Part shown: positions 52,295 to 60,419 of the stretch, piece after piece
Layout of the letters: each line of letters starts with the position of its first letter
How positions within the stretch are numbered: the stretch's first letter is position 1
Origin: an uncultured Kiloniellaceae bacterium
Lineage (GTDB): Bacteria; Pseudomonadota; Alphaproteobacteria; Kiloniellales; Kiloniellaceae
DNA length: 64,000 bases
Direction: 5' to 3'
NCBI GenBank assembly: GCA_947500035.1
Contig: CANMQP010000013.1
Location: forward strand, 248,001-312,000
Notes under the pieces: model-generated
What the model was told of the DNA's origin: nothing
The model's database searches: none
What the model saw: the letters and a program-made list of their open reading frames with translations, nothing else
Program-made: the position numbers and the translations under genes

Positions 52295-53122
52295 TTGCGC
52301 CGTAAAGACTCAAAAAGTGAAGTTTTGATGACTTCGCGTTTCTACGGCAGAGACGAGGCATTTGCTGACGATGCGGCAAAAGACAGAAACGGCGTTGACG
52401 ACATGATCGAACGGGGAACGGGTATCGCGCTGTGGCGCCAGATCGAACAGCAGCTTGCGGAGGATGTCACGGCGGGGGTCTATCCGGAGGGCAGCCGCCT
52501 GCCCACGGAGCCCGAACTGGCGGAACGCTTCGGGGTTAACCGGCACACACTCCGGCGTGCCGTTTCGGGCCTCGTCGAACAGGGTCTATTGCGCGTCGAG
52601 CAAGGACGGGGCACCTTCGTTCAGGAGCACGTGGTCGACTATCTGATCGGCAAGCGCACCCGCTTCAGCGAAATCATTACCAAGCAGCACCGCAATCCCG
52701 CGGGCCGCCTGCTGCGCGCGCAGGAACTTGAGGCCGATCAGACCGTCGCCAAGGGCCTGAAACTAAAACCGGGGACGCCCTGTATTTTGCTGGAGACCCT
52801 CAACGACGTCGACGGGCGGCCTTTGTCGATTTCCTCGAATTACTTCCCCGCCGGACGTTTTCCTGAACTGATCCCGGTCTACGCCGAGACCCGTTCGATC
52901 ACCAAGGCCCTGACCCATCACGGCGCCGGCGACTACACCCGCCGCACCACCAAAGTCATGGCCCGCCTGCCCGAGGCGGAAGACGCCAAGGCCCTGAAGC
53001 AACCGGCCAGCAAACCGGTCCTGGTCGTCGAAAGCATCAATGTCGACAAAGAGGATAAACCCGTGCAGTTCTGCATCGCCCGCTTCGTCGCCGACCGCAT
53101 GCAGATCGTTTTTGAGACCTAG
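52295..53122 (+). CDS. phnF: GntR-family phosphonate regulator PhnF
   Basis: This GntR/HutC-type regulator has a winged helix at about 30-105 (GIALWRQIEQQLAEDVTAGVYPEG, LPTEPELAERFGVNRHTLRRAVSGL, QGRGTFV) and a UTRA effector domain from about 120 to 272 (TRFSEIITKQHRNPAGRLL, VVESINVDKEDKPVQF). The frame opens at a TTG (52295) with GAGG upstream; the ATG at 52328 gives 264 residues and is equally possible. Divergent from phnG. The last base pairs of the gene, including the TAG stop, lie inside the 133-bp dispersed element copy B. Confidence 0.93.
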   Translation: MRRKDSKSEVLMTSRFYGRDEAFADDAAKDRNGVDDMIERGTGIALWRQIEQQLAEDVTAGVYPEGSRLPTEPELAERFGVNRHTLRRAVSGLVEQGLLRVEQGRGTFVQEHVVDYLIGKRTRFSEIITKQHRNPAGRLLRAQELEADQTVAKGLKLKPGTPCILLETLNDVDGRPLSISSNYFPAGRFPELIPVYAETRSITKALTHHGAGDYTRRTTKVMARLPEAEDAKALKQPASKPVLVVESINVDKEDKPVQFCIARFVADRMQIVFET

Positions 53123-53251
53123 TGTGATGTTTCTGAAGTTCGCCGCATAATCTGCGGCGAGTTTTAGAGACTGAATCACACTAGATTCAATGAGTTAGTG
53201 TCCCGTTGAATCTGAAATTCAATGAAGTGAATTTCAGATTCGGGATACTAG
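53119..53251 (-). repeat. 133-bp structured dispersed element, copy B
   Basis: This is the inverted partner of 28830-28962, the same length and about 90 percent identical. The hairpin here is longer, AATCTGAAATTCA/TGAATTTCAGATT around ATGAAG. A GC-rich hairpin CGCCGCA/TGCGGCG lies at about 53140-53160, intact here and partly decayed in copy A, so copy B looks younger. Its first bases, CTAG, supply the stop codon of phnF. Confidence 0.85.
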
Positions 53252-53534
53252 GTTGTCAACTCATATTCCTTGATACCTTAAAGACGAAGCCAAACGTTTT
53301 AAAGAAACCTCCATCCGCGGCGGATCATATATTGAGAACATTCATCTATATGTTTTCAAGTAGATACCTTTGCGTTATCCGGTAGTTCAAACCCCTGTTC
53401 ATTTCGAACGCCTACACATTAATTATGTTTGTTAACAAATGATGCTCACGATAAACTGACGTGCGCTATCAGTCATCGGCAATGGAGCCGTGGTGACCTG
53501 GCTGATCACATCGAGGGGCGTCTTGGGGGATAAA
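53252..53534. other. Intergenic remainder between the repeat and the SGNH gene
   Basis: Together with the repeat, the gene-free stretch after phnF is about 410 bp. This part is AT-rich and contains one perfect 12-bp palindrome, TTTGTTAACAAA at 53428-53439, an operator or promoter candidate for the SGNH hydrolase gene. No coding frame is supported. Confidence 0.5.
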
Positions 53535-54932
53535 ATGGGGACGATTCCAGACGAGTACATGCATCCTGAAATGATGGCGATCGGGGATTCGCTGTATCAG
53601 GGGGTGCGGTCGCTGACCATGAAGAACGGTATGATGCAGCTCTCGCCGCCGGCGCTGGCTGCCGAAGCCCTGGGCATCCGCCACAGATTTACCTGCCCCG
53701 ATGCGCAGCGGCCGATTGTGGTCGACATGGAAAAGTGGCTGCGCATGCTGCCGGATATCAACGGCATCAAAGAAGACCTGGGAAAGAATCTGGATTACTG
53801 GTTCGGCAAGGCACCGGCGTCACCGTCCGGCAGACTGTTCTTCGAGAACATCGCCGTCGCCTCGGCCACCATCGCGGATCTCTACACTCAGACCTGGCAG
53901 ACTTCCGACGATTTTCTCAAAACGCTGCCGCCGGGTGCGAAAAACAAAATCAAAAAGCTCAACCTCGGTCAGATTAAACTGAGCCCGACCATTCAGTCGC
54001 TCAACGCGCGCTTCACCCTGAACCCTTCCGGCAAGGCTGCGTTCCGGCATCTCAGCCAGGTCGGCATGGTCGCGGCCCGCAAGCCCAAACGCCTGCTGGT
54101 CAACATCGGCAGCAACAATGGACTTTGGGACATTGCGTTCGAATGCAATCCGAATGGGCGCATGACCTTCAGAACAGAACTGAGGCGGCTGGCGCGCGAA
54201 CTCAACGCTCTGCCGCCGGAGGTCGAACACATCTATTTCAACAACCTTGGCCTCCCAAGCACCGTTCCAAATCTCATGCCTCTGCCCGATATGATCGAAT
54301 GGCACGAGGCCAAGAAACCGGGTAAGGGCAAGTACTACGATAAGTACGAAAACCGCTTCGGCTTCGGCTATGGCCAGATGACCGGCAATCAGCTGAAAAA
54401 GCTCGACGAACACATCATGGCGGTGAACAAGGAAGCGCAGCAAATTCTGAAATCCGCGTTCGACAACCCGGCGCGCCTGCACTTCGTCGACGTTGCGAAG
54501 CTGCTTCTCTCCTACGATTCGAAGCATCAGAAACGCACGGCCAATAACGTCGTAAAACTGGCCAACGGCAAGACCATTACCAACGTCATGATCAATGCCA
54601 GCCTCTTCGGCAACTTCCGGCGCGGCGGCACGCAGGGGCTCGACGGCATGCATGCCACGGTCGTGGGTTACGGCCTGATGGCGCAGCAGGTGCTGGACTC
54701 CATCAAGAAGGCGGAGGCGGGAGTCAATCCGAAGAAGATCGACCTGGATGCCGCCTTTGACCGGGACAAGCTGCTCAACGATATGCCCCAGATCTGGAAT
54801 GCCGGCCTCTGGCTCTGGCGCGACATCCGCCGGGCGCGCGCCGACAACCGGCCCGATCCGGTCGATGGCGCGGATGACGAAGCACTGCGGGATGTTATGA
54901 CCCTCGCGAGCCAGGCCTGCGGCCCGAAGTAA
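53535..54932 (+). CDS. SGNH/GDSL-type hydrolase of unknown substrate
   Basis: This protein of about 465 residues starts at the ATG at 53535 with GGGGGAT upstream. It has the SGNH blocks: nucleophile in MMAIGDSLYQGV near residue 17, NIGSNNGLW near 190 (block III Gly-x-Asn) and the late Asp-x-x-His in GLDGMHATVVGYGLMAQQVLDSI near 375. Between blocks are long family-specific insertions with aromatic and basic residues (KYYDKYENRFGFGYGQMTGNQLK). No signal peptide or lipobox, so an intracellular esterase or lipase-like enzyme is likely. No operon partners. Confidence 0.75.
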   Translation: MGTIPDEYMHPEMMAIGDSLYQGVRSLTMKNGMMQLSPPALAAEALGIRHRFTCPDAQRPIVVDMEKWLRMLPDINGIKEDLGKNLDYWFGKAPASPSGRLFFENIAVASATIADLYTQTWQTSDDFLKTLPPGAKNKIKKLNLGQIKLSPTIQSLNARFTLNPSGKAAFRHLSQVGMVAARKPKRLLVNIGSNNGLWDIAFECNPNGRMTFRTELRRLARELNALPPEVEHIYFNNLGLPSTVPNLMPLPDMIEWHEAKKPGKGKYYDKYENRFGFGYGQMTGNQLKKLDEHIMAVNKEAQQILKSAFDNPARLHFVDVAKLLLSYDSKHQKRTANNVVKLANGKTITNVMINASLFGNFRRGGTQGLDGMHATVVGYGLMAQQVLDSIKKAEAGVNPKKIDLDAAFDRDKLLNDMPQIWNAGLWLWRDIRRARADNRPDPVDGADDEALRDVMTLASQACGPK

Positions 54933-54999
54933 TCTGACTCAGGCTACTTTCGATCCGCGAAAACCCGACTCATGAGGTTTCGAGCGCCTTGACTTGACT

Positions 55000-55029
55000 T
55001 CTAATGTTATATCAACATGTCATTAGAAC
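55000..55029. promoter_or_regulatory. Inverted repeat upstream of the GntR gene
   Basis: TTCTAATG (55000-55007) and CATTAGAA (55022-55029) form perfect 8-bp arms around a 14-base spacer. The spacer itself holds an inner ATGTT/AACAT dyad. Located 65 bases upstream of the GntR start and nothing else, it is a likely autoregulatory operator that would also control the whole downstream operon. Confidence 0.6.
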
Positions 55030-55093
55030 AATAATCAACCGCGTGTAAGCAAGAGGCTTGAAATCTCCTGGAAAGCGCGCGTTAGGGAATGGC

Positions 55094-56002
55094 ATGTCTC
55101 AGGTCACATCAGCTCCGCGGGCCGTAGCTCCGCGGACCGCGGAAACGGGCAGTGGTACGGCATCGAACACTGCGCCCTCCCGGGACGTTCCGATGCAACT
55201 AGGCAACCAGGGCCTGAAAACGCCGCTGTATCATCAGATCTATCTGATTCTGAAGGGTCAGATCACCGACGGTGTCTACGGCGCCGACGCACGCCTGCCG
55301 AGCGAACAGGATCTGACCGAACGCTTCGGTGTCTCCCGGATCACCGCGAAACGGGCCATGGACGAGCTCGCCGCAGATGGCCTGGTAGTGCGCGAGCGTG
55401 CCCGGGGCACGCGCGTGATTTATCAGCCGCCTTCGGCACCCATTGCGTCTTCCGTCGAGGGATTGCTGGAAAACCTGATCGCAATGGGCCTTGAGACGAC
55501 CGTTAAGCTGTTGGAATTTGCTTACCTGCCCGCCCCGAACTCTGTCGCGGAGGCGCTTGAGATCGAGAGCGGCGCCGAGGTGCAAAGGGCGGTTCGGGTG
55601 CGTTATCTCGACGATGCCCCCTTCTCATACCTGACCACCTATGTCCCGAGCGCTCTCGGCCACCAGTTCAGCGCGGAGGAACTCTCGAGCCTGCCGCTGC
55701 TTTCTCTGCTGGAACGCTGCGGCATAAAGGTGGATTCCGCCTCGCAAACGATCTCCGCAATCCTGGCTGACCACGTCGTTGCAAAGTGCCTCGGCACCGA
55801 CCCGGGCGCTGCTCTGATGAAGATTTCACGGGTGGTCCGTGATCAGAACGGAACGCCGGTTGAGTTCATAACCGCGCTTTACCGTCCGGATCGTTATCAG
55901 TACCGCATGTCGCTCTCGCGGGTGCAGGGCGAGACGGAAAAGAGATGGGCGGCGGACGACAATGCCGATAAATCCGAGCTGTCTAGAACCGGCGAAACCT
56001 GA
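55094..56002 (+). CDS. GntR-family regulator with UTRA domain
   Basis: This regulator has about 302 residues from the ATG at 55094 (AGGGA upstream); an earlier frame start at 55058 is less likely. After a 40-residue disordered N-terminus comes a GntR HTH (LYHQIYLILKGQITDGVYGADARLPSEQDLTERFGVSRITAKRAMDEL) and a UTRA domain (residues ~125-285) that would bind the pathway inducer. Its stop shares one base with the next gene's start, so it belongs to the catabolic operon and probably reports on its substrate. Confidence 0.91.
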   Translation: MSQVTSAPRAVAPRTAETGSGTASNTAPSRDVPMQLGNQGLKTPLYHQIYLILKGQITDGVYGADARLPSEQDLTERFGVSRITAKRAMDELAADGLVVRERARGTRVIYQPPSAPIASSVEGLLENLIAMGLETTVKLLEFAYLPAPNSVAEALEIESGAEVQRAVRVRYLDDAPFSYLTTYVPSALGHQFSAEELSSLPLLSLLERCGIKVDSASQTISAILADHVVAKCLGTDPGAALMKISRVVRDQNGTPVEFITALYRPDRYQYRMSLSRVQGETEKRWAADDNADKSELSRTGET

Positions 56003-57309
56003 TGGCGGATCAAGTTCTTCAAACAGCTGTCAGTCAAACGCTGGCGGAAAAGATCATCGCCCAGGCAGCTGGCCTATCGACGGTCGCGGCGGGCGAGATC
56101 GTCACCTGTAACGTCGATCTCGCCATGATCCATGACAGCGGCGGCCCACGCCGGGTAAAGCCGATGCTGGAACGCCTCGGCGTGCAGGTCTGGGATCCCA
56201 CAAAGATCGTACTGGTCTCCGATCACTACGTGCCCGCGTTCGATGCCCAGAGCGCAGCGATTCTGAAGCTTACGCGGGATTGGGCACGGGATCAGGAGAT
56301 CGAAAAATTTTATGATCAACAGGGCATCTGCCACGTGGTGCTGCCCGAGCGCGGGCATCTGGCCCCGGGCATGTTCGTGGTCGGCGGCGACAGTCACTCA
56401 CCGACAGGCGGGGCTTACGGCGCCTATATGTTCGGCGTCGGCGCAACCGATATGGCCGGCGTGCTGGCCACCGGCGAAACCTGGATCAAGGTGCCGGAAA
56501 CCATCCTGCTGCGCTGGCACGGATCGCTCGGCGAAGGCGTCACGGCGAAAGACATGATGCTGAAGCTCTGCGCGACTCTGGGCATGGATGGTGGTGACTA
56601 CCAGGCCATCGAATATAGCGGCGCCACCCTCGCCGGTCTCTCCATGCAGGAGCGCATGACCCTGAGCAACATGGCCGCCGAACTTGGCGCGCAGACCGGA
56701 CTGATCGGACCGGATCAGATAACGGCAGAGGCCATTTCCGATGCAGGCGGCGATCCAGGTGATTGGGAAAAATGGTCGGGCGATGAAGACGCGACCTACC
56801 GCGCCATCCATGACTTCGACGCGGCGGAATTGCCGCCCCAGATCGCCGCACCCCATAGCCCTGCGAACGCGGGATCGGTCGAAGATGTGGAGAAGGTCGC
56901 AGTCGATCAGTGCTACATCGGTGCCTGCACCGGTGCGAAGTTGGTCGATCTACATGCCGCCGCGCGCGTGCTTAAAGGCCGCAAGGTCGCCAGCAACACC
57001 CGTCTGATGATCGCGCCTGCCTCGACCCGGACAACCGCGGCGGCGGCAGCGGATGGCTCGCTGGCCGCGCTGACGGAAGCGGGAGCTATTCTGCTGCCCT
57101 CCGGCTGCGGTGCTTGCGCGGGTTATGGCGCGGGCGTGCTGGCCGAAGGCGAAGTCTGCATGGCCTCGATCGCACGCAACTTCAAAGGCCGGATGGGATC
57201 GCGGGAGTCTTTCGTCTACCTGGGATCGCCCTACAGCGTGGCTGCGACGGCGGTCATGGGCCATATCGCCGATCCGCGGCCTCTGCTGGCGGAAGGCTCG
57301 GGGTCATGA
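56002..57309 (+). CDS. Aconitase-superfamily hydratase large subunit, DmdA/LeuC-like
   Basis: This is the large subunit of a 3-isopropylmalate dehydratase/2,3-dimethylmaleate hydratase-type enzyme, 435 residues. Iron-sulfur ligands are C309 (CYIGACTGAK), C369 and C372 (PSGCGACAG). Other landmarks are VSDHYVPAFDAQ, GGDSHSPTGGAYGAYMFGVGATDMAG and the substrate arginine region SNTRLMIAPAS. Adds or removes water on a small unsaturated di- or tricarboxylate. It is coupled to the small subunit by ATGA and followed by a C-C lyase. Leucine synthesis is unlikely in this operon, so a dimethylmaleate-hydratase-like catabolic role fits better. Confidence 0.9.
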   Translation: MADQVLQTAVSQTLAEKIIAQAAGLSTVAAGEIVTCNVDLAMIHDSGGPRRVKPMLERLGVQVWDPTKIVLVSDHYVPAFDAQSAAILKLTRDWARDQEIEKFYDQQGICHVVLPERGHLAPGMFVVGGDSHSPTGGAYGAYMFGVGATDMAGVLATGETWIKVPETILLRWHGSLGEGVTAKDMMLKLCATLGMDGGDYQAIEYSGATLAGLSMQERMTLSNMAAELGAQTGLIGPDQITAEAISDAGGDPGDWEKWSGDEDATYRAIHDFDAAELPPQIAAPHSPANAGSVEDVEKVAVDQCYIGACTGAKLVDLHAAARVLKGRKVASNTRLMIAPASTRTTAAAAADGSLAALTEAGAILLPSGCGACAGYGAGVLAEGEVCMASIARNFKGRMGSRESFVYLGSPYSVAATAVMGHIADPRPLLAEGSGS

Positions 57310-57809
57310 GCAACGACCTCACTGCGGGGAGTGTCTGGAAGTACGGCGACGGGGTCGATACAGACCTGCTGGCGCCCGGCGCTTACATGAAAGGCGCCAT
57401 GGAAGGGCTCGCGAGCCACTGCCTGGAAGCGATCGATCCCGGCTTCGCGAGCCAGGTCAAAAGTGGCGACGTTGTCGTCGCGGGCAAGAACTTCGGCATC
57501 GGCTCCAGCCGCGAACAGGCCGCAGAGGTCCTGCGGATGCTGGGAGTCACCGCCGTCATCGCAAGGTCGTTCGGCGGCATCTTCTACCGCAATGCCTTCA
57601 ATCTCGGCCTCTATGCCCTGGTCTCCGAAGACGTCGAGCACATCGAAAAGGATCACCGGATCTCGATCGATCCGCTCGCCGGCCGCATCGTCAATGAAAC
57701 GACCGGCGAAACTCTCGCCTGCGAAAAAGTTCCGGAACACCTTGCCGCCATCGTCGCGGCGGGCGGGCTGATCCCCCATCTCGAGAAAACACTGAGGAAG
57801 ATTTTATGA
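57306..57809 (+). CDS. Aconitase-superfamily hydratase small subunit, DmdB/LeuD-like
   Basis: This swivelling-domain partner has 167 residues. It has GDGVDTDLLAPGAYMKG near 14-30, and the diagnostic GKNFGIGSSREQAAEVLRMLGV near 59-80 followed by RSFGGIFYRNAFNLGL. The ATG at 57306 overlaps the large-subunit stop, and its own stop overlaps the lyase start, both as ATGA. Strict coupling argues for a complex and a shared pathway. Confidence 0.91.
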   Translation: MSNDLTAGSVWKYGDGVDTDLLAPGAYMKGAMEGLASHCLEAIDPGFASQVKSGDVVVAGKNFGIGSSREQAAEVLRMLGVTAVIARSFGGIFYRNAFNLGLYALVSEDVEHIEKDHRISIDPLAGRIVNETTGETLACEKVPEHLAAIVAAGGLIPHLEKTLRKIL

Positions 57810-58675
57810 CGCCGCAGAAACGGCTGAGGCAACAGCTCGCGGGCGACGGCATCGTGGTCGCGCCGGGAGTTTACGATGCCTTCGGCGCCATGATGGCGGA
57901 GCGCGCAGGCTTCGAGACACTCTATCTCTCCGGCGCCTCGATCTCCTACACCCAACTCGGCAGCCCTGATATCGGCCTTACCGGCATGGACGAGGTCGCG
58001 GGCGTGGTCGGGCGGATTCGCGAGCGGGTGGATCTGCCGATTGTGGTCGACGGAGATGCCGGCTTCGGCAACGCCCTGAACGTGCAGCGCACGGTCCGGG
58101 TCTTCGAACGCAGCGGCGCGAGCGCCATCCAGCTGGAAGATCAGCAGTTGCCCAAACGCTGCGGGCACCTGGACGGCAAGAAGCTTGTCAGCGTGGGCGA
58201 GATGAGCGGCAAGATCAAAGCCGCGACAGACAGCCGGACGGATAGCGATACCGTCATCATCGCCCGCTCGGATGCGGTCACGGTGGAAGGTCTGGACGCA
58301 GCCCTGGAGCGCAGCGAGGCCTATGTGGAGGCCGGCGCGGACATGCTTTTCGTCGAGGCGGTCAAGACCGAAGACGATATGCGCCGGGTGATTGAACAGT
58401 TCGCCGGACGCCTGCCCGTCATGGCCAATATGGTCGAAGGCGGCAAGACACCTGTTATGCCCGCGGCACAGCTCGCCGGGATCGGCTTTAAGCTGGTGAT
58501 CTTCCCCGGCGGTCTGGTCCGGGCCATCGCCAAAACCATGAGCGCCTATTTCGAGGGCCTTCACCGCGACGGAACAACTGCATCCTTCAAGGAAAACATG
58601 CTCGACTTCACCCAGCTCAACGATCTGCTCGGCACCCAGGCCATCCTGGACGGCAGCAAAAAGTACGAGGATTGA
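57806..58675 (+). CDS. Isocitrate lyase/PEP mutase-family C-C lyase, 2,3-dimethylmalate-lyase-like
   Basis: This 289-residue TIM-barrel enzyme has the metal site DGDAGFGNA (D82, D84) and the catalytic loop QLPKRCGHLDGK with C119. The KRCGH form marks C-C lyases; PEP mutases and phosphonopyruvate hydrolases have a different loop. Expected chemistry is retro-aldol cleavage of a 2-hydroxy diacid to pyruvate or glyoxylate plus a second acid. Directly after a DmdAB-like hydratase, it parallels the last two steps of nicotinate fermentation, giving pyruvate and propionate. The exact substrate is unproven. Confidence 0.88.
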   Translation: MTPQKRLRQQLAGDGIVVAPGVYDAFGAMMAERAGFETLYLSGASISYTQLGSPDIGLTGMDEVAGVVGRIRERVDLPIVVDGDAGFGNALNVQRTVRVFERSGASAIQLEDQQLPKRCGHLDGKKLVSVGEMSGKIKAATDSRTDSDTVIIARSDAVTVEGLDAALERSEAYVEAGADMLFVEAVKTEDDMRRVIEQFAGRLPVMANMVEGGKTPVMPAAQLAGIGFKLVIFPGGLVRAIAKTMSAYFEGLHRDGTTASFKENMLDFTQLNDLLGTQAILDGSKKYED

Positions 58676-58679
58676 ACGC

Positions 58680-60419
58680 ATGACTTCGATTGATCCCGTC
58701 ACGCTCTCGGTCCTGAAGGGCCGGCTGGAACAGATCGCCGACGAGATGGACGCGACCCTGTTCCGCTCGGCCTTCAATCCGATCATTGCCGAAGCCCATG
58801 ACGCCAGCCACGGCCTCTACGACGCAAAGACCGGCGACACCTTGATCCAGGGCAAGAGCGGCCTGCCGGTCTTCGTCGGCGCCATGTCCTTCGCCGTGAA
58901 GGCGGTCATCGACAAGGCCGCCGCCGCGGGCGAAGTGCCCCAGGACGGCGACGTTTACATCTTCAACGATCCTTACGACGGCGGCACGCATCTGTCGGAT
59001 TTCAAGCTGGTGCGGCCCTTTTACCGAAACGGCGAACTCTTCTGTTATCTGGCGTCGGTCGGGCACTGGCACGATGTCGGCGGTAACGTGCCCGGAAACT
59101 ATAATCCAGTGGCCACGGAGTGCTTCCAGGAAGGCATGCTGATCCCGCCGGTCAAACTCTACGTCAAGGGGGAGTTGCGGCAAGACATCATCACCATCCT
59201 GCAGGCCAACTCGCGCCTGCCGGGCAGCCTTTACGGCGACCTCAACGGGCAACTCAATGCCCTGGATCTCGGCGTGCAGCGCCTGCACAAACTGCTCGAC
59301 GAATATGGCGAAGCGTCGATCTCGGAAACCCTGGTCGAGCTGCGCAAACGCGCCGCACAACTGATGTCCAGTTTCATCTCGGAACTGCCCGAAGGCCGAT
59401 ATGCGGCCGAAGACTGGCTGGACAACGACGGGATCACCGACGAGCCCCTGAAAATCGCCCTTGATATGGAAATCCGGAACGGGCGCATGACCCTGGATTT
59501 CTCCCGCAGTTCGCAGGCTTGCGCCGGACCGGTCAATATCGCGCGCTCGACCACCGTTGCGTCCTGCTACGTTGCCCTGAAGCATATCTTCAAGGACGTC
59601 CCCGCGAACGCCGGTGTGCTCGATCCCATCGACTTCGTAATCCCGGGCAATAGCCTGCTGAGCGTGAAGGCGCCGAAACCGGTCGGCGGTTATACGGAGA
59701 CCATTCTGCGCGTCATCGACGTGATCTTCGTTGCGTTGTCCCAGGCGAACCCGGAGATCACCAATGGCTGCGCCTACGGCACCATCAATGCTCTCTCGCT
59801 GGCGGGTCACCGCAAGGACGGGCGCCGATGGGTCATGTTCTCCTTCTTCGGCGGAGGGCACGGCGGTCATCCGGACGGCGACGGTCTGAACCACGGCAAC
59901 GCACCGATTTCGACGGCGACCATCCCGCCGCTGGAGATTCTGGAGGCCGCCTATCCCGTTCGCTTCACCCAATGGGCGCTGCGTCCGGACAGTGGCGGTG
60001 TCGGCGCACATCGCGGCGGCTGCGGCGCGATCTATGAACTCGAGCTTCTGGAGGAAAAGGCGGAAGTCTTCCTCTTTGGCGAGCGCGGCAAGTTCGCCCC
60101 GCCCGGCGTGGCCGGAGGTTCGGAGGGCGCAAAGAACCTTTTCAGGTACCAACAGGATGACGGCGAGCATTCGCCGCCCATGGCCTCGAAGATGGTCGGC
60201 ATTAAACTGACCAAGGGGCAGCGGCTGCATCTGGAAACCCCCGGTGGCGGCGGCTATGGCCCGGCCCTGGAGCGTGACCCAAACTCGGTCGGTGAAGACG
60301 TGCGCCTGGGCTACATCAGCCCCGAGGCCGCGCGCGAAGACTACGCCTGTGTCGTCGACGATCAGGGCAGGCCTGACATCAATGCGACCGAAGTCTTGCG
60401 CCGGGAGAGAGTTTCGTGA
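58680..60419 (+). CDS. hyuB: Hydantoinase B/oxoprolinase-family subunit
   Basis: This 579-residue HyuB-type protein has DPVTLSVLKGRLEQIADEMDATLFRSAFNPIIAEAHDASHGLYD at the N-terminus, FNDPYDGGTHLSDF near 97-110, GHWHDVGGNVPG, SLAGHRKDGRRWVMFSFFGGGHGGHPDGDG, and a C-terminal LETPGGGGYGPALERDP. With HyuA it forms ATP-dependent hydantoinases or 5-oxoprolinases and related carboxylases. It starts four bases after the lyase stop and overlaps hyuA by four bases. Confidence 0.91.
   Translation: MTSIDPVTLSVLKGRLEQIADEMDATLFRSAFNPIIAEAHDASHGLYDAKTGDTLIQGKSGLPVFVGAMSFAVKAVIDKAAAAGEVPQDGDVYIFNDPYDGGTHLSDFKLVRPFYRNGELFCYLASVGHWHDVGGNVPGNYNPVATECFQEGMLIPPVKLYVKGELRQDIITILQANSRLPGSLYGDLNGQLNALDLGVQRLHKLLDEYGEASISETLVELRKRAAQLMSSFISELPEGRYAAEDWLDNDGITDEPLKIALDMEIRNGRMTLDFSRSSQACAGPVNIARSTTVASCYVALKHIFKDVPANAGVLDPIDFVIPGNSLLSVKAPKPVGGYTETILRVIDVIFVALSQANPEITNGCAYGTINALSLAGHRKDGRRWVMFSFFGGGHGGHPDGDGLNHGNAPISTATIPPLEILEAAYPVRFTQWALRPDSGGVGAHRGGCGAIYELELLEEKAEVFLFGERGKFAPPGVAGGSEGAKNLFRYQQDDGEHSPPMASKMVGIKLTKGQRLHLETPGGGGYGPALERDPNSVGEDVRLGYISPEAAREDYACVVDDQGRPDINATEVLRRERVS

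Noticed and set aside
57806-58675. Phosphonopyruvate hydrolase or PEP mutase, suggested by the nearby phosphonate genes
   Set aside because: The catalytic loop is of the KRCGH lyase type, and the gene is coupled to a hydratase in a separate operon.
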